Positions 9,483 through 17,585 of a DNA stretch of 64,000 nt are shown here, piece by piece. The stretch comes from Pseudomonas sp. BCA17 (GTDB taxonomy: Bacteria > Pseudomonadota > Gammaproteobacteria > Pseudomonadales > Pseudomonadaceae), in contig NZ_SGWI01000006.1 in NCBI RefSeq assembly GCF_004519405.1, positions 186,001 to 250,000 of the forward strand, in the 5' to 3' direction. Numbering within the stretch: position 1 is the stretch's first letter; each line of letters begins with the position of its first letter. The notes below the pieces were generated by a model. The model saw nothing but the letters and a program-made list of their open reading frames with translations. It was not told the DNA's origin and did not search any database. The position numbers were made by a program, and so were the translations under genes.

Positions 9483-10214
9483 CTACAGCTCATCGATATG
9501 CCGATAGGCGATCCCCAACCCGGCCGCCAAGGCCTGCGCCCGCCCCAGCCGGATCGGTCCACGCTCGATATCCACCAGTAACCCTGGGCATTCCAGCCAG
9601 GGTAAACCGGCCATATCCTTCAGGCGACCATCGGTGATGACCAGCAACCGCTGCTGCTCGGCGGGGTAACGCTTGCGTCGCAGCGCCAGCCAGTGCCCGG
9701 CTTCGGTCAGCGCGGCCAGCAACGGCGTGCCGCCCCCGGCCCCCAACGGACGCAACCAGTCGGCCAAGCCCTTCGCCGCTTTCAAGCCCTGCACCTGCCA
9801 TGTGGGCGACTGCCCGCTGGCCGTCAGCAACGCCAGGCGCGCGCGCTGGCGGTAAGCGTCATCAAACACCTGAGCCAACAAGCCCTTGGCGTCGCTCAAG
9901 GCGTGATGGCGCCGCGTAGAGGCCGAGGCATCGACGATCACCAGCCACAATTCATGGGCCGCGCGACTGCGAAGATGAAACAACAAGTCTTCGCGGGTGT
10001 GCGGCCGGCCACCCAGCAAGGTGCCCGGCCAATTGATCGTGCCCTGCTGCGCACGCCTTGCCTTGCCTTGCCTGCCCCTGTCCAGTCGCCCCGCCTTGGG
10101 CCGGGCATCCGCCGCCGTGTCAGGTCGGGGGCGAATGCCTAGGGCTTTTTTGGCCAGGTCGGCACATCCCGCCGCGCGCCCGTCGGCAAGGCCGGCGCAG
10201 GCATATCGCCCCAC
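9483..10214 (-). CDS. VWA-domain cobalt/magnesium chelatase part, probably read by -1 frameshift
   Basis: This reading frame encodes a von Willebrand A domain with an intact MIDAS: DASAS (D-x-S-x-S), GGGTPLL (Thr) and TDGR (Asp). It matches the C-terminal half of ChlD/BchD/CobT-type chelatase subunits. It has no convincing start of its own: the only upstream candidate, GTG at 10214, lies 76 bases inside the ATPase gene and has no clear ribosome site. The conserved part begins right after the ATPase stop. A slippery A AAA AAG (10151-10145) connects the two frames, so the likely product is a 551-residue ATPase-linker-VWA fusion. With CobN it should insert cobalt into the corrin ring. The stop is TAG at 9485-9483. 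Confidence 0.85.
   Translation of the reverse strand: MGRYACAGLADGRAAGCADLAKKALGIRPRPDTAADARPKAGRLDRGRQGKARRAQQGTINWPGTLLGGRPHTREDLLFHLRSRAAHELWLVIVDASASTRRHHALSDAKGLLAQVFDDAYRQRARLALLTASGQSPTWQVQGLKAAKGLADWLRPLGAGGGTPLLAALTEAGHWLALRRKRYPAEQQRLLVITDGRLKDMAGLPWLECPGLLVDIERGPIRLGRAQALAAGLGIAYRHIDEL
10104..10151 (-). promoter_or_regulatory. Probable programmed -1 frameshift signal (slippery heptamer plus stem-loop)
   Basis: On the minus strand the ATPase frame reads CCA AAA AAG CCC TAG. This puts the heptamer A AAA AAG (10151-10145), the same one used by E. coli dnaX, in the zero frame three codons before the stop. Five bases after it, GGCATTCGC (10139-10131) pairs with GCGGATGCC (10112-10104) to make a 9-bp stem (one G-U) with an 18-nt loop. 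A -1 slip leads directly into the VWA frame (GCC CTA GGC...). Frameshifting of this kind is known in chlD-type chelatase genes of other bacteria; here it is inferred from sequence. Confidence 0.75.
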
Positions 10215-11137
10215 TGACCCTGGCCCGGTGAAGTGTCTGCGGATGCGGGTGACTGCCCTTCACTCGGCGGGCTGGCCGGTGGGGATGGCGCCTGACGGCG
10301 ATGACGCAAGGCAAACTCCGCGACGGCGTCGATGTCTTGCTCGGCAATCGCCGCCGCGCCACGCCACGCCGCATGCGCCCGGGCACCGCGCAGCCAGACC
10401 AGATCCGCACGCAGGCCATCGACACCGGCGGCAAAGCAGCGCTCGGTGATCCGGGCCAGCGCCTGATCATCCAGCTCGATACCGCCCAGCCGTGCGCGCG
10501 CCTGGGTGCAACGTTCACGCAAAGCGGCCTGCTGGTCTGCCCACTGCGCACAAAACGCTGCCGGGTCGGTGTCGAAATCCAGGCGACGGCGGATGATCTG
10601 CCCACGTTCGGCGGGCACGGTCTGCCCGCTCAACGCCACGTTGAAGCCAAATCGGTCGAGCAGTTGCGGACGCAACTCGCCCTCCTCCGGGTTCATGGTG
10701 CCGATGAGCACAAAGCGCGCCGAGTGCCGATGGGAAATGCCGTCGCGCTCGATCAAGTTGGTACCGCTGGCTGCCACATCCAGCAGCACGTCCACCAGGT
10801 GATCCGGCAGCAAGTTGACTTCATCGACGTACAACACCCCGCCATCGGCCTTGGCCAGCACGCCCGGGGAGAACTGCGCACGGCCCTCGCCCAGCGCGGC
10901 GTCCAAATCCAGGGTGCCGACCAACCGCTCTTCGGTGGCGCCCAGCGGCAAGGTGACGAACTGACCGCTGGCCAGCAGGTCCGCCAAGCCGCGGGCCAGG
11001 GTGGACTTGGCCATGCCCCGGGGGCCTTCGATCAGCACGCCGCCGATCTTCGGGTCGATGGCGGCCAGGCACAGGGCCAGTTTCAAGTCATCGGCGCCGA
11101 CCACGGCGGCCAGTGGGAAATGCGGCGTATCAGTCAT
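10139..11137 (-). CDS. Chelatase AAA+ ATPase subunit (ChlI/BchI-like)
   Basis: 332-residue AAA+ ATPase of the magnesium/cobalt chelatase family. Walker A is EGPRGMAKST near residue 38, Walker B LYVDEVNLL, and sensor-1 FVLIGTMNPEEGELRPQLLDRF. The C-terminal ~50 residues are Pro/Ser-rich (SPPASPPSEGQSPASADTS) like the linker that precedes the VWA domain in ChlD proteins. The start ATG at 11137 overlaps the cobN stop by one base (TGATG). It works with CobN as the motor for ATP-driven cobalt insertion. The zero-frame product would be the small ATPase subunit and the frameshifted one the ATPase-VWA subunit. Confidence 0.93.
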   Translation of the reverse strand: MTDTPHFPLAAVVGADDLKLALCLAAIDPKIGGVLIEGPRGMAKSTLARGLADLLASGQFVTLPLGATEERLVGTLDLDAALGEGRAQFSPGVLAKADGGVLYVDEVNLLPDHLVDVLLDVAASGTNLIERDGISHRHSARFVLIGTMNPEEGELRPQLLDRFGFNVALSGQTVPAERGQIIRRRLDFDTDPAAFCAQWADQQAALRERCTQARARLGGIELDDQALARITERCFAAGVDGLRADLVWLRGARAHAAWRGAAAIAEQDIDAVAEFALRHRRQAPSPPASPPSEGQSPASADTSPGQGQWGDMPAPALPTGARRDVPTWPKKP

Positions 11138-14100
11138 CAGCTGTCTTCTTCTATATCCAGCAACAGGTTTTGCAACGCCTCGCGATACGCGCCCGGTGCC
11201 TGCCACATGCCGCGCTGCTGGGCTTCAAGCATGCGCTCGGTCATGTCGCGCAGCGCCGCCGGGTTGTGCTCTTGCACAAAGGCGCGAGTATCGGGGTCAA
11301 GCAAATAGGCGTCGGCGAGCAAGGCATATTGATGGTCGTCGATCAGCGCCGTCGTGGCGTCGAAGGCGAACAGATTGTCCACCGTCGCAGCCATTTCGAA
11401 GGCACCTTTATAACCGTGGCGCTTCACCCCGTCGATCCACTTCGGGTTGGCGGCGCGGGAGCGGATCACCCGGTTCAACTCTTCCTTCAAGGTACGGATC
11501 TTCGGCAGGTCCGGCTGGCTGTGGTCGCCATGGTAGCTGGCGGCCTTGTCGCCACTCAGGGTTTCCACGGCGGCGAGCATACCGCCCTGGAATTGGTAGT
11601 AGTCGTTGGAATCGAGCAAGTCATGCTCGCGATTGTCCTGGTTCTGCAACACCGCCTGCACCTGGCTCAGGCGTCGAGCGAACTGCTCGCGGGCCGCGCT
11701 GCCTTCATCCGAGCCGCCATAGGCGTAAGCCCCCCAGTTAAGGTAGACCTCGGCCAGATCCTCCCGGCTTTGCCATAGGCGACCATCAATGGCGCCCTGC
11801 ACACCGGCACCATAAGCCCCGGGCTTGGCGCCGAAAATGCGCCAACCGGCCTGCCTGGCGGCCGACTCTGCGTCCAGCCCCGACCGGAGCAACGCCTCCC
11901 GCTCGCTGCGCACCTTGGCCGCCAGCGGGTTCATATCATCCGGTTCATCCAAGGCGGCCACCGCCTGCACCGCCGCGTCGAACAGGCGGATCAGGTTGGC
12001 GAAGGCGTCACGGAAGAACCCGGACACCCGCAACGTCACGTCTACCCGTGGGCGATCCAACAGGCTGATCGGCAGGATCTCAAAGTCATCCACCCGTTGA
12101 CTGCCGGTGGCCCACACCGGGCGTACGCCCATCAGTGCCATGGCCTGGGCGATATCGTCGCCGCCGGTGCGCATGGTCGCCGTACCCCATACCGACAGGC
12201 CGAGCTGACGCAGATGGTCGCCGTGGTCCTGCAGGTGTCGCTCCAGAATCAAGTTGGCCGACTGGAAGCCAATGCGCCAGGCTGTGGTTGTCGGCAAGTT
12301 GCGCACATCCACCGCGAAGAAATTGCGCCCGGTGGGCAGCACATCCAGGCGTCCACGACTCGGCGCGCCGCTGGGACCGGCCGGTACGAAGCGACCGCTC
12401 AAGGCATCCAGCAAGCCACGCATCTCGGCCGGGCCGCAGCTATCCAGGCGCGGCGCCACGACTATGCGCAGGCTCTCGATAACGGACTTCACGGCTTCCC
12501 AGCCGGGCTCTTCCAACTGCTCCAGCGGACCTTCCAGCGCCTGCTCGATCAACCGCGCCGCATACACTTCCAGACGTTCGCGCGTATCGCCGGCGGTACG
12601 CCATAGCTGTGCGTCGATCTTCTGCAACACCTCGGGCCGGCGCCCGGTCCAGGGTTCGGCCAAGGCGCAATCAAGGGGGTCAAAGCCCAACTCGAAAGCC
12701 TTGGCCAGTACCCGTAGCAGGCTCGATTGCGGGCCACGGCCGTCGCCGCGTGGGATGCGCAACAACGCCAGCAAGGTATCGATGCGCAAGCGGCCTTCGG
12801 GAGACTCGCCAAAGATATGCAGGCCGTCACGGATCTGCGACTCCTTCAAGTCGCACAGATAAGTGTCCAGCCGCGGCAGCCAGACCGCCGCATCCACATC
12901 GCTGCCCAACTCCAGTTCCTGGTCGATACGGGTTTCGCGCACCAACTTGAGAATGTCTTTCTGCAGTTCAAGTGCGCGGCGCGGGTCAAGCAACTGCGCC
13001 TCGTAGTACTCATCCGCCAACAATTCAAGGTCACGCAACGGGCCATAGGTTTCGGCGCGGGTCAGCGGCGGCATCAAGTGATCGATGATCACCGCCTGGG
13101 TGCGCCGCTTGGCTTGGGCGCCTTCGCCCGGGTCATTGACGATAAACGGGTAGATATTCGGCAGCGGCCCCAGCAATGCATCGGGCCAGCAGTTTTCCGA
13201 CAGGCCCACGCCCTTGCCCGGCAGCCATTCGAGGTTGCCATGCTTGCCCACATGGATCACGCCGTGGGCGCCATAGGTGTGGCGCAGCCAGAAGTAAAAC
13301 GCGAGATAGCCGTGGGGCGGCACCAGGTCGGGGTCGTGATACACCGCGCTGGGGTCTACCTGGTAACCCCGCGCCGGCTGGATACCGACGAAGGTCAGGC
13401 CCAGGCGCAGGCCGGCGATCATCATGCGGCCGTCGCGGCACATCGGGTCGTTAGTGGGCGCCCCCCAACGTTCCAGCACGGCCTGGCGGTTGGCTTCGGG
13501 CAAGCGGTTGAACATCGCCTCGTACTCATCCAGGCCCAGGCTTTGGTGGCAAGGGCGCAGGTCGAGGCTGTCCAGGTCATTCGTGACGCCGCCCAGCAGT
13601 TCGTGGATCAGCGCGGTGCCGCTGTCCGGCAAGGCCTGCGGCAGTGGGTAGCCTTGCGCTTGCAGCGCACGCAGGATATTCAGCGCCGCCGCCGGCGTGT
13701 CCAGGCCCACGCCGTTGCCGATACGCCCGTCGCGGGTCGGGTAGTTGGCGAGCACCAGCGCAATCCGTTTCTGCGCATTCGGCACCCGCGCCAGTTCAAC
13801 CCAGCGCCGTGCCAGTTCGGCGACAAAGTCCATGCGCTCCGGGGCTGCGCGATAGCACACCACGTCCGACTGGCTGCGCTCGCTGCGCCACGCCAAATCC
13901 TTGAAGCTGACAGGCCGGCTGATGATGCGCCCGTCCAGCTCCGGCAAGGCAATGTGCATCGCCAGGTCACGTGGGCCGAGCCCCTGCTCGCTGGCCTCCC
14001 AGCCGGGTTGGTTGTCCTGGGCGCAGATCGCCTGGATCACCGGGATATTGCGACGAAACGGGCGCAGGTGCGGCGCTTCGGGGCTGGACTGGGCAAAGCC

Positions 14101-14898
14101 GGTGGTGTTCAGGATGACCGCGGCATTCACCTCATCCAGCCAGTCCTCGACCACCGCCAGGCAGCCGGGCTCTTTCAGGCTGGCCACCGCCATCGGCAAC
14201 GGATTAAGCCCCGCCGCCTGCAAGCGCTGGCAGAACACGTCGATAAACCCGGTATTGGCCGCTTGCAGATGGGAACGGTAGAACAGCACCGCCGCCACCG
14301 GGAACTCAGGGTTCCACTCGCGCTGCCAGTCATTGAGACGGGCATTGGCTTTATGGGGATGATAAATCGCCGTGCGTGGCAGGGTTTGCGGTTCGGCCCA
14401 GGCGTAATCGCGGCCCAGGTAAGCACTGGCCAGACAGCGATAGAAATCCAGGGCATTGCCCAATCCGCCCTGGCGCAGGAAGTGCCAAAGGCGGTCGCGG
14501 TCGCCCGCGTCGACGGTGCTCAGGCTACTGAGCTCCGGGTCGGGGCGATCATCCCCCGGCACCAGGATCAACTGCACGCCGCGCTCTGCCAACTCCACCA
14601 GCCGCTCGATGCCATAGCGCCAATAAGCGATGCCACCGTGCAACGAAATCAGGATGACCTTGGCGTGGCGCAGCACCTCATCGACGTAGAGGTCGACCGA
14701 AGCGTGATTCTGCACCTGCATCGGGTTGGCCAGGCGCAGGCTGGGGTAATCCTCGGGCAACTGCTGCGCCGCTTCGGCCAGCAGCGCCAGGCTGGAGTCG
14801 CCGCTGCAGAGGATCACCAGTTCAGCGGGGGTTTGCCCAAGGTCGGCGATATTGTCGTCCGAGACGAAACCACCGGGCTGGGTCCTGAGCAGGTGCAT
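11137..14898 (-). CDS. cobN: Cobaltochelatase large subunit
   Basis: 1253-residue CobN/BchH-family protein that binds hydrogenobyrinate a,c-diamide and receives Co2+ in the aerobic cobalamin pathway. Family blocks are seen throughout: an N-terminal LISLHGGIAYW region, VIQAICAQDNQPGW, the HVGKHGNLEWLPGKGVGLSE block near residue 550, PFIVNDPGEGAQAKRR, and a C-terminal HDLLDSNDYYQFQGGM region. The length fits the family. The start is 3 bp after the cobW stop and the stop overlaps the ATPase start, so cobW-cobN-ATPase-VWA form one operon behind a B12 riboswitch. Confidence 0.97.
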   Translation of the reverse strand: MHLLRTQPGGFVSDDNIADLGQTPAELVILCSGDSSLALLAEAAQQLPEDYPSLRLANPMQVQNHASVDLYVDEVLRHAKVILISLHGGIAYWRYGIERLVELAERGVQLILVPGDDRPDPELSSLSTVDAGDRDRLWHFLRQGGLGNALDFYRCLASAYLGRDYAWAEPQTLPRTAIYHPHKANARLNDWQREWNPEFPVAAVLFYRSHLQAANTGFIDVFCQRLQAAGLNPLPMAVASLKEPGCLAVVEDWLDEVNAAVILNTTGFAQSSPEAPHLRPFRRNIPVIQAICAQDNQPGWEASEQGLGPRDLAMHIALPELDGRIISRPVSFKDLAWRSERSQSDVVCYRAAPERMDFVAELARRWVELARVPNAQKRIALVLANYPTRDGRIGNGVGLDTPAAALNILRALQAQGYPLPQALPDSGTALIHELLGGVTNDLDSLDLRPCHQSLGLDEYEAMFNRLPEANRQAVLERWGAPTNDPMCRDGRMMIAGLRLGLTFVGIQPARGYQVDPSAVYHDPDLVPPHGYLAFYFWLRHTYGAHGVIHVGKHGNLEWLPGKGVGLSENCWPDALLGPLPNIYPFIVNDPGEGAQAKRRTQAVIIDHLMPPLTRAETYGPLRDLELLADEYYEAQLLDPRRALELQKDILKLVRETRIDQELELGSDVDAAVWLPRLDTYLCDLKESQIRDGLHIFGESPEGRLRIDTLLALLRIPRGDGRGPQSSLLRVLAKAFELGFDPLDCALAEPWTGRRPEVLQKIDAQLWRTAGDTRERLEVYAARLIEQALEGPLEQLEEPGWEAVKSVIESLRIVVAPRLDSCGPAEMRGLLDALSGRFVPAGPSGAPSRGRLDVLPTGRNFFAVDVRNLPTTTAWRIGFQSANLILERHLQDHGDHLRQLGLSVWGTATMRTGGDDIAQAMALMGVRPVWATGSQRVDDFEILPISLLDRPRVDVTLRVSGFFRDAFANLIRLFDAAVQAVAALDEPDDMNPLAAKVRSEREALLRSGLDAESAARQAGWRIFGAKPGAYGAGVQGAIDGRLWQSREDLAEVYLNWGAYAYGGSDEGSAAREQFARRLSQVQAVLQNQDNREHDLLDSNDYYQFQGGMLAAVETLSGDKAASYHGDHSQPDLPKIRTLKEELNRVIRSRAANPKWIDGVKRHGYKGAFEMAATVDNLFAFDATTALIDDHQYALLADAYLLDPDTRAFVQEHNPAALRDMTERMLEAQQRGMWQAPGAYREALQNLLLDIEEDS

Positions 14899-14901
14899 GG
14901 G

Positions 14902-15963
14902 TCAGACGCTGAGCGCGGCGCGCAGTTGCGCTTCAAGGCCCGCCGCATCCAGTTCCTGACCGATCAGCACCAGACGCGTGGTGCGTGCCTCATCCAAGCC
15001 CCAGGCACGGTCGAAGTGTTTGTCAAAGCGCGTGCCCACGCCCTGGATCAGCAGGCGCATCGGTTTGTTCGCAATCGCGGCGAAACCCTTGACGCGCAGG
15101 ATGCCGTGTTGCACCACCAACTGCGTCAGGGCATCAAGCAGCAGGGCTTCGTCGGTTTGCGGCAGGTCGATGGAGATGGAGTCAAAGGCATCGTGATCGT
15201 GATCATCTTCGCCGTCATGGTGGTGATCGTGATGGCTGTGGCGAGCGTCGATATGCTCTTCGGAGCCGGCGCCCAGGCCAATCAGCACGTCCAGGGGCAG
15301 ACGACCGCTGCTGGCTTCGATGATTTTCACCGCCGGCGGCAGTTCCTCCGCCACTTCCAGGCGCACACGGGCCAGGTCTTCAGGGTTGATCAGGTCGGTC
15401 TTGTTGAGGATCACCAGGTCCGCGCTGGCCAGTTGATCGGCGAACAGCTCGTGCAGCGGCGATTCGTGGTCCAGGTTCGGGTCGAGTTTGCGCTGCGCGT
15501 CCACTTGGTCCGGGAAGGCGGCGAAGGTGCCTGCGGCCACGGCTGGGCTGTCGACCACGGTGATCACGGCGTCAACGGTGCAGGCGCTGCGGATTTCCGG
15601 CCACTGGAAGGCTTGCACCAAAGGTTTTGGCAGGGCCAGGCCGGAGGTTTCGATCAGGATATGGTCAAGGTCGCCGCGACGGGCCACCAACTCGCGCATC
15701 ACCGGAAAGAACTCTTCCTGCACGGTGCAGCACAGACAGCCGTTGGCCAGTTCGTACACGCGGCCGCTGGCTTCTTCCTCGGTGCAACCGATGGAACACT
15801 GCTTGAGGATTTCGCCGTCGATACCCAGTTCACCGAACTCGTTGACGATCACGGCGATACGGCGGCCCTGGGCGTTATCGAGCATGTGGCGCAGCAAGGT
15901 GGTTTTGCCCGAGCCGAGAAAGCCGGTAACGATGGTGACGGGGAGTTTGGCCAGTGTTTTCAT
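14902..15963 (-). CDS. cobW: CobW-family GTPase metallochaperone
   Basis: 353-residue G3E-family GTPase. The P-loop GFLGSGKTTLLRHML starts near residue 15. The metal-site CxCC is in ANGCLCCTVQEEF, and the NKTD guanine motif is in VILNKTDLI. A His/Asp-rich loop (HSHHDHHHDGEDDHDHD, about residues 240-257) is typical of CobW proteins handling cobalt. A CobW C-terminal domain (LLRVKGFAAIANKP-like) follows. It is expected to supply or sort cobalt for the CobN chelatase encoded just downstream. The cobalamin riboswitch at 16071-16242 lies in its leader, 108 bases before the ATG. Confidence 0.95.
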   Translation of the reverse strand: MKTLAKLPVTIVTGFLGSGKTTLLRHMLDNAQGRRIAVIVNEFGELGIDGEILKQCSIGCTEEEASGRVYELANGCLCCTVQEEFFPVMRELVARRGDLDHILIETSGLALPKPLVQAFQWPEIRSACTVDAVITVVDSPAVAAGTFAAFPDQVDAQRKLDPNLDHESPLHELFADQLASADLVILNKTDLINPEDLARVRLEVAEELPPAVKIIEASSGRLPLDVLIGLGAGSEEHIDARHSHHDHHHDGEDDHDHDAFDSISIDLPQTDEALLLDALTQLVVQHGILRVKGFAAIANKPMRLLIQGVGTRFDKHFDRAWGLDEARTTRLVLIGQELDAAGLEAQLRAALSV

Positions 15964-16070
15964 CGGATGCCCTTTGGGGCGGGCAGACGGGACGACAGGC
16001 CCTGCGGCGGTGCGCAGCAGCGGATTTCGTCACCGGATCACCCCGCCCGGTTGAATTGGAAAATCGGTTA

Positions 16071-16242
16071 CGAGGCAGGTCTCCTGGCTTGGGGCTTGCT
16101 GGTCTTGCGACCGGCGCTGGCTGCGCCTTCCCGCGTTTTTCGGCAGTGGCGTGGCAGTCAGTCGAACCCTTTACAGTTGCGGGGGCAGCCGCGGCTTGAA
16201 CCGCGTTCCCTTCTTAGCTTCGGCCTGGGCCGAAGAACCTCG
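16071..16242 (-). promoter_or_regulatory. Cobalamin riboswitch of the cobW-cobN operon
   Basis: Read on the minus strand, the region carries the conserved blocks of the AdoCbl aptamer in order: GGGAACGCGGTTCAAGCCGC, GCTGCCCCCGCAACTGTAA, CCACTG, GGGAAGG and the B12 box AAGCCAGGAGACCTGCC (16089-16073). CGAGG at the 5' end (16242-16238) pairs with CCTCG at the 3' end (16075-16071) to close P1. It should repress cobW and downstream genes when adenosylcobalamin is abundant. Confidence 0.95.
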
Positions 16243-16310
16243 AGGGTGCAAGGCTACGCAGTGCTTGGGGGATGGTCAATGATGGGTTGGGTTGGGGTTG
16301 GTTTTGTGTA

Positions 16311-17042
16311 CATATCCGTTTCTTTGGTAACGGCTGCTATTGGTTCCGCTTTTACAGCGGCTCACTTTTGAAAAGCGCAAAAGTAAGCAAAACGCTCTTG
16401 CCCCAACACTCGGTGCCTCGCCTAGGCTCGGCATGCCCTCACTCCGGCTTGAATCCGTGGGCCGCCGCCACGCGCCATCCATGGCGCGAGGCGGCTAACC
16501 CGGCGTCCTGCCGGGTTACCCACGGATTCAAGCCTGCGTTCGGCCAGCGTGTTTAACGGGGCGCCTAAGATCAAACGCAAACGCGGCGGCCTGAAAGCCG
16601 ACCGAGTTTTTATGTCGACCTTGATCAGCCTGTGGGAGCTGGCTTGCCTGCGATGACATCGGCTGGGTGTGCCTGATGTACCGAGGCTTCTGCATCGCCA
16701 GCAAGCCAGCTTTTACGCGTATCTGCTTTTGATCCAACCACTCAGGCCGGCTGTCAGGCCGCCGTGCTTTGGTGTTTGATCTAGGCGCCCCGTTAAACAC
16801 GCTGGCCGGAATTCGATATTGATTTGGGGGGTAAACCGGCAGGGATGCCGGTTTAGCCGCCCCGCGCCATGGATGGCGCGTGGCGGCGGCCCCCCAAATC
16901 AATGTCGGATTACGGGCACACCGAGCGTGAGCGAGGTGCCGAGCGTTGGGGCAAGAGCGTTTTGCTTACTTTTGCGCTTTTCAAAAGTGAGCCGCCGTAA
17001 GGGCGGAACCAATACCCGCCATCACCCAAACAATGGATATGC
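16311..17042. repeat. ~730-bp nested imperfect palindrome between the two riboswitches
   Basis: The gene-free stretch between the riboswitches is an inverted repeat. The left arm 16311-16575 matches the reverse complement of 16777-17042 with scattered differences. It includes a near-perfect 31-bp block (16541-16572 against 16769-16799) and a ~60-bp block around GCTCACTTTTGAAAAGCGCA. Each arm holds its own hairpin: 16448-16461 pairs perfectly with 16519-16532, and 16818-16831 with 16890-16903. The core 16576-16776 has a REP pair (16632-16655 and 16693-16714) plus GGCGGCCTGAAAGCCG and its near inverse at 16749-16764. No credible coding sequence is seen. Pieces of this type are dispersed in fluorescent Pseudomonas genomes. 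Confidence 0.85.
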
Positions 17043-17092
17043 CCACATCCTAATTGACTCACATAACCCCTCATGCTCTCCTACACACCTTG

Positions 17093-17276
17093 TTTCGGGT
17101 GCCCTGCAAAGGGTGAAACGGGAAACCGGTGCGTCATAGCGATATGACCAGTCCGGTGCTGCCCCCGCAACGGTAAGCGAGCGAAGTGTCACAGCCACTG
17201 TGCGAATGCATGGGAAGGCGACGCTTTCAGGACTCTCTCGAGAGCGCCCCTCGCAAGCCCGGAGACCGGCCCGAAA
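17093..17276 (+). promoter_or_regulatory. Cobalamin riboswitch of the cbtB-cbtA-cobE-cobM operon
   Basis: The aptamer blocks are GGGTGAAACGGGAAACCGGTG, GGTGCTGCCCCCGCAACGGTAA, CAGCCACTG, ATGGGAAGGCG and the B12 box AAGCCCGGAGACCGGCC (17255-17271). TTTCGGG at the 5' end (17093-17099) pairs with CCCGAAA (17270-17276) to close P1. Downstream, AAACCCGCG (17289-17297) can pair with CGCGGGGTTT (17335-17344), a possible expression-platform hairpin before the cbtB ribosome site AAAGGGA. Confidence 0.95.
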
Positions 17277-17385
17277 AAATCAGATAACAAACCCGCGGTG
17301 GGCGGGCGCTGTTCGGAACCCTGCGTGCCTGGCTCGCGGGGTTTGCATGCGCTCGTTTCACCCTGACACCCCAAAGGGACGCGCC

Positions 17386-17574
17386 ATGTCGATCATCAGC
17401 AGCACTTCGTCCGCCGCCAGCGGCACTTCTACCTTGAGCCAACGCCTGACCGCCGCCATCGGTGCGTCTATTCTTGGCGCGTGCCTGGTTTATTTCGCCG
17501 GTTTCTCGCATATCGAAGCGGTGCATAACGCTGCGCACGATACCCGCCACAGCGCCGCGTTCCCGTGCCACTGA
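17386..17574 (+). CDS. cbtB: Cobalt transporter subunit CbtB
   Basis: 62-residue membrane protein with one span (about residues 22-42, AAIGASILGACLVYFAGFSH) and a His-rich tail (HIEAVHNAAHDTRH...PCH) that fits the CbtB metal-binding C-terminus. CbtAB is a predicted B12-regulated cobalt uptake system. The ATG at 17386 follows AAAGGGACGCGCC. It is the first gene after the rightward cobalamin riboswitch and 11 bp upstream of cbtA. Confidence 0.93.
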   Translation: MSIISSTSSAASGTSTLSQRLTAAIGASILGACLVYFAGFSHIEAVHNAAHDTRHSAAFPCH

Positions 17575-17585
17575 GACCTGCCGAC

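Noticed and set aside
9483..10214. VWA frame as a gene separated by a sequencing error
   Set aside because: A single-base error could also explain the split. However, the exact A AAA AAG in zero frame plus a hairpin 5 nt on makes a real frameshift signal the better reading. Raw-read support at 10146-10151 would settle it.
12727..16371. Very long plus-strand open frame (1214 codons) opposite cobN and cobW
   Set aside because: It is the antisense shadow of GC-rich genes: no family match, no ribosome site, odd composition rich in Q, H, R and V. cobN and cobW on the other strand are certain.
17046..17092. TTGACT with downstream TACACA as sigma-70 promoter of the cbtB riboswitch
   Set aside because: The spacing is about 22 bp, too long for a normal sigma-70 promoter, and no better -10 box was found.
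16272..17139. Small open frames inside the palindromic region
   Set aside because: They change with the repeat arms, have no ribosome sites, and their peptides mirror each other; they are by-products of the inverted repeat.
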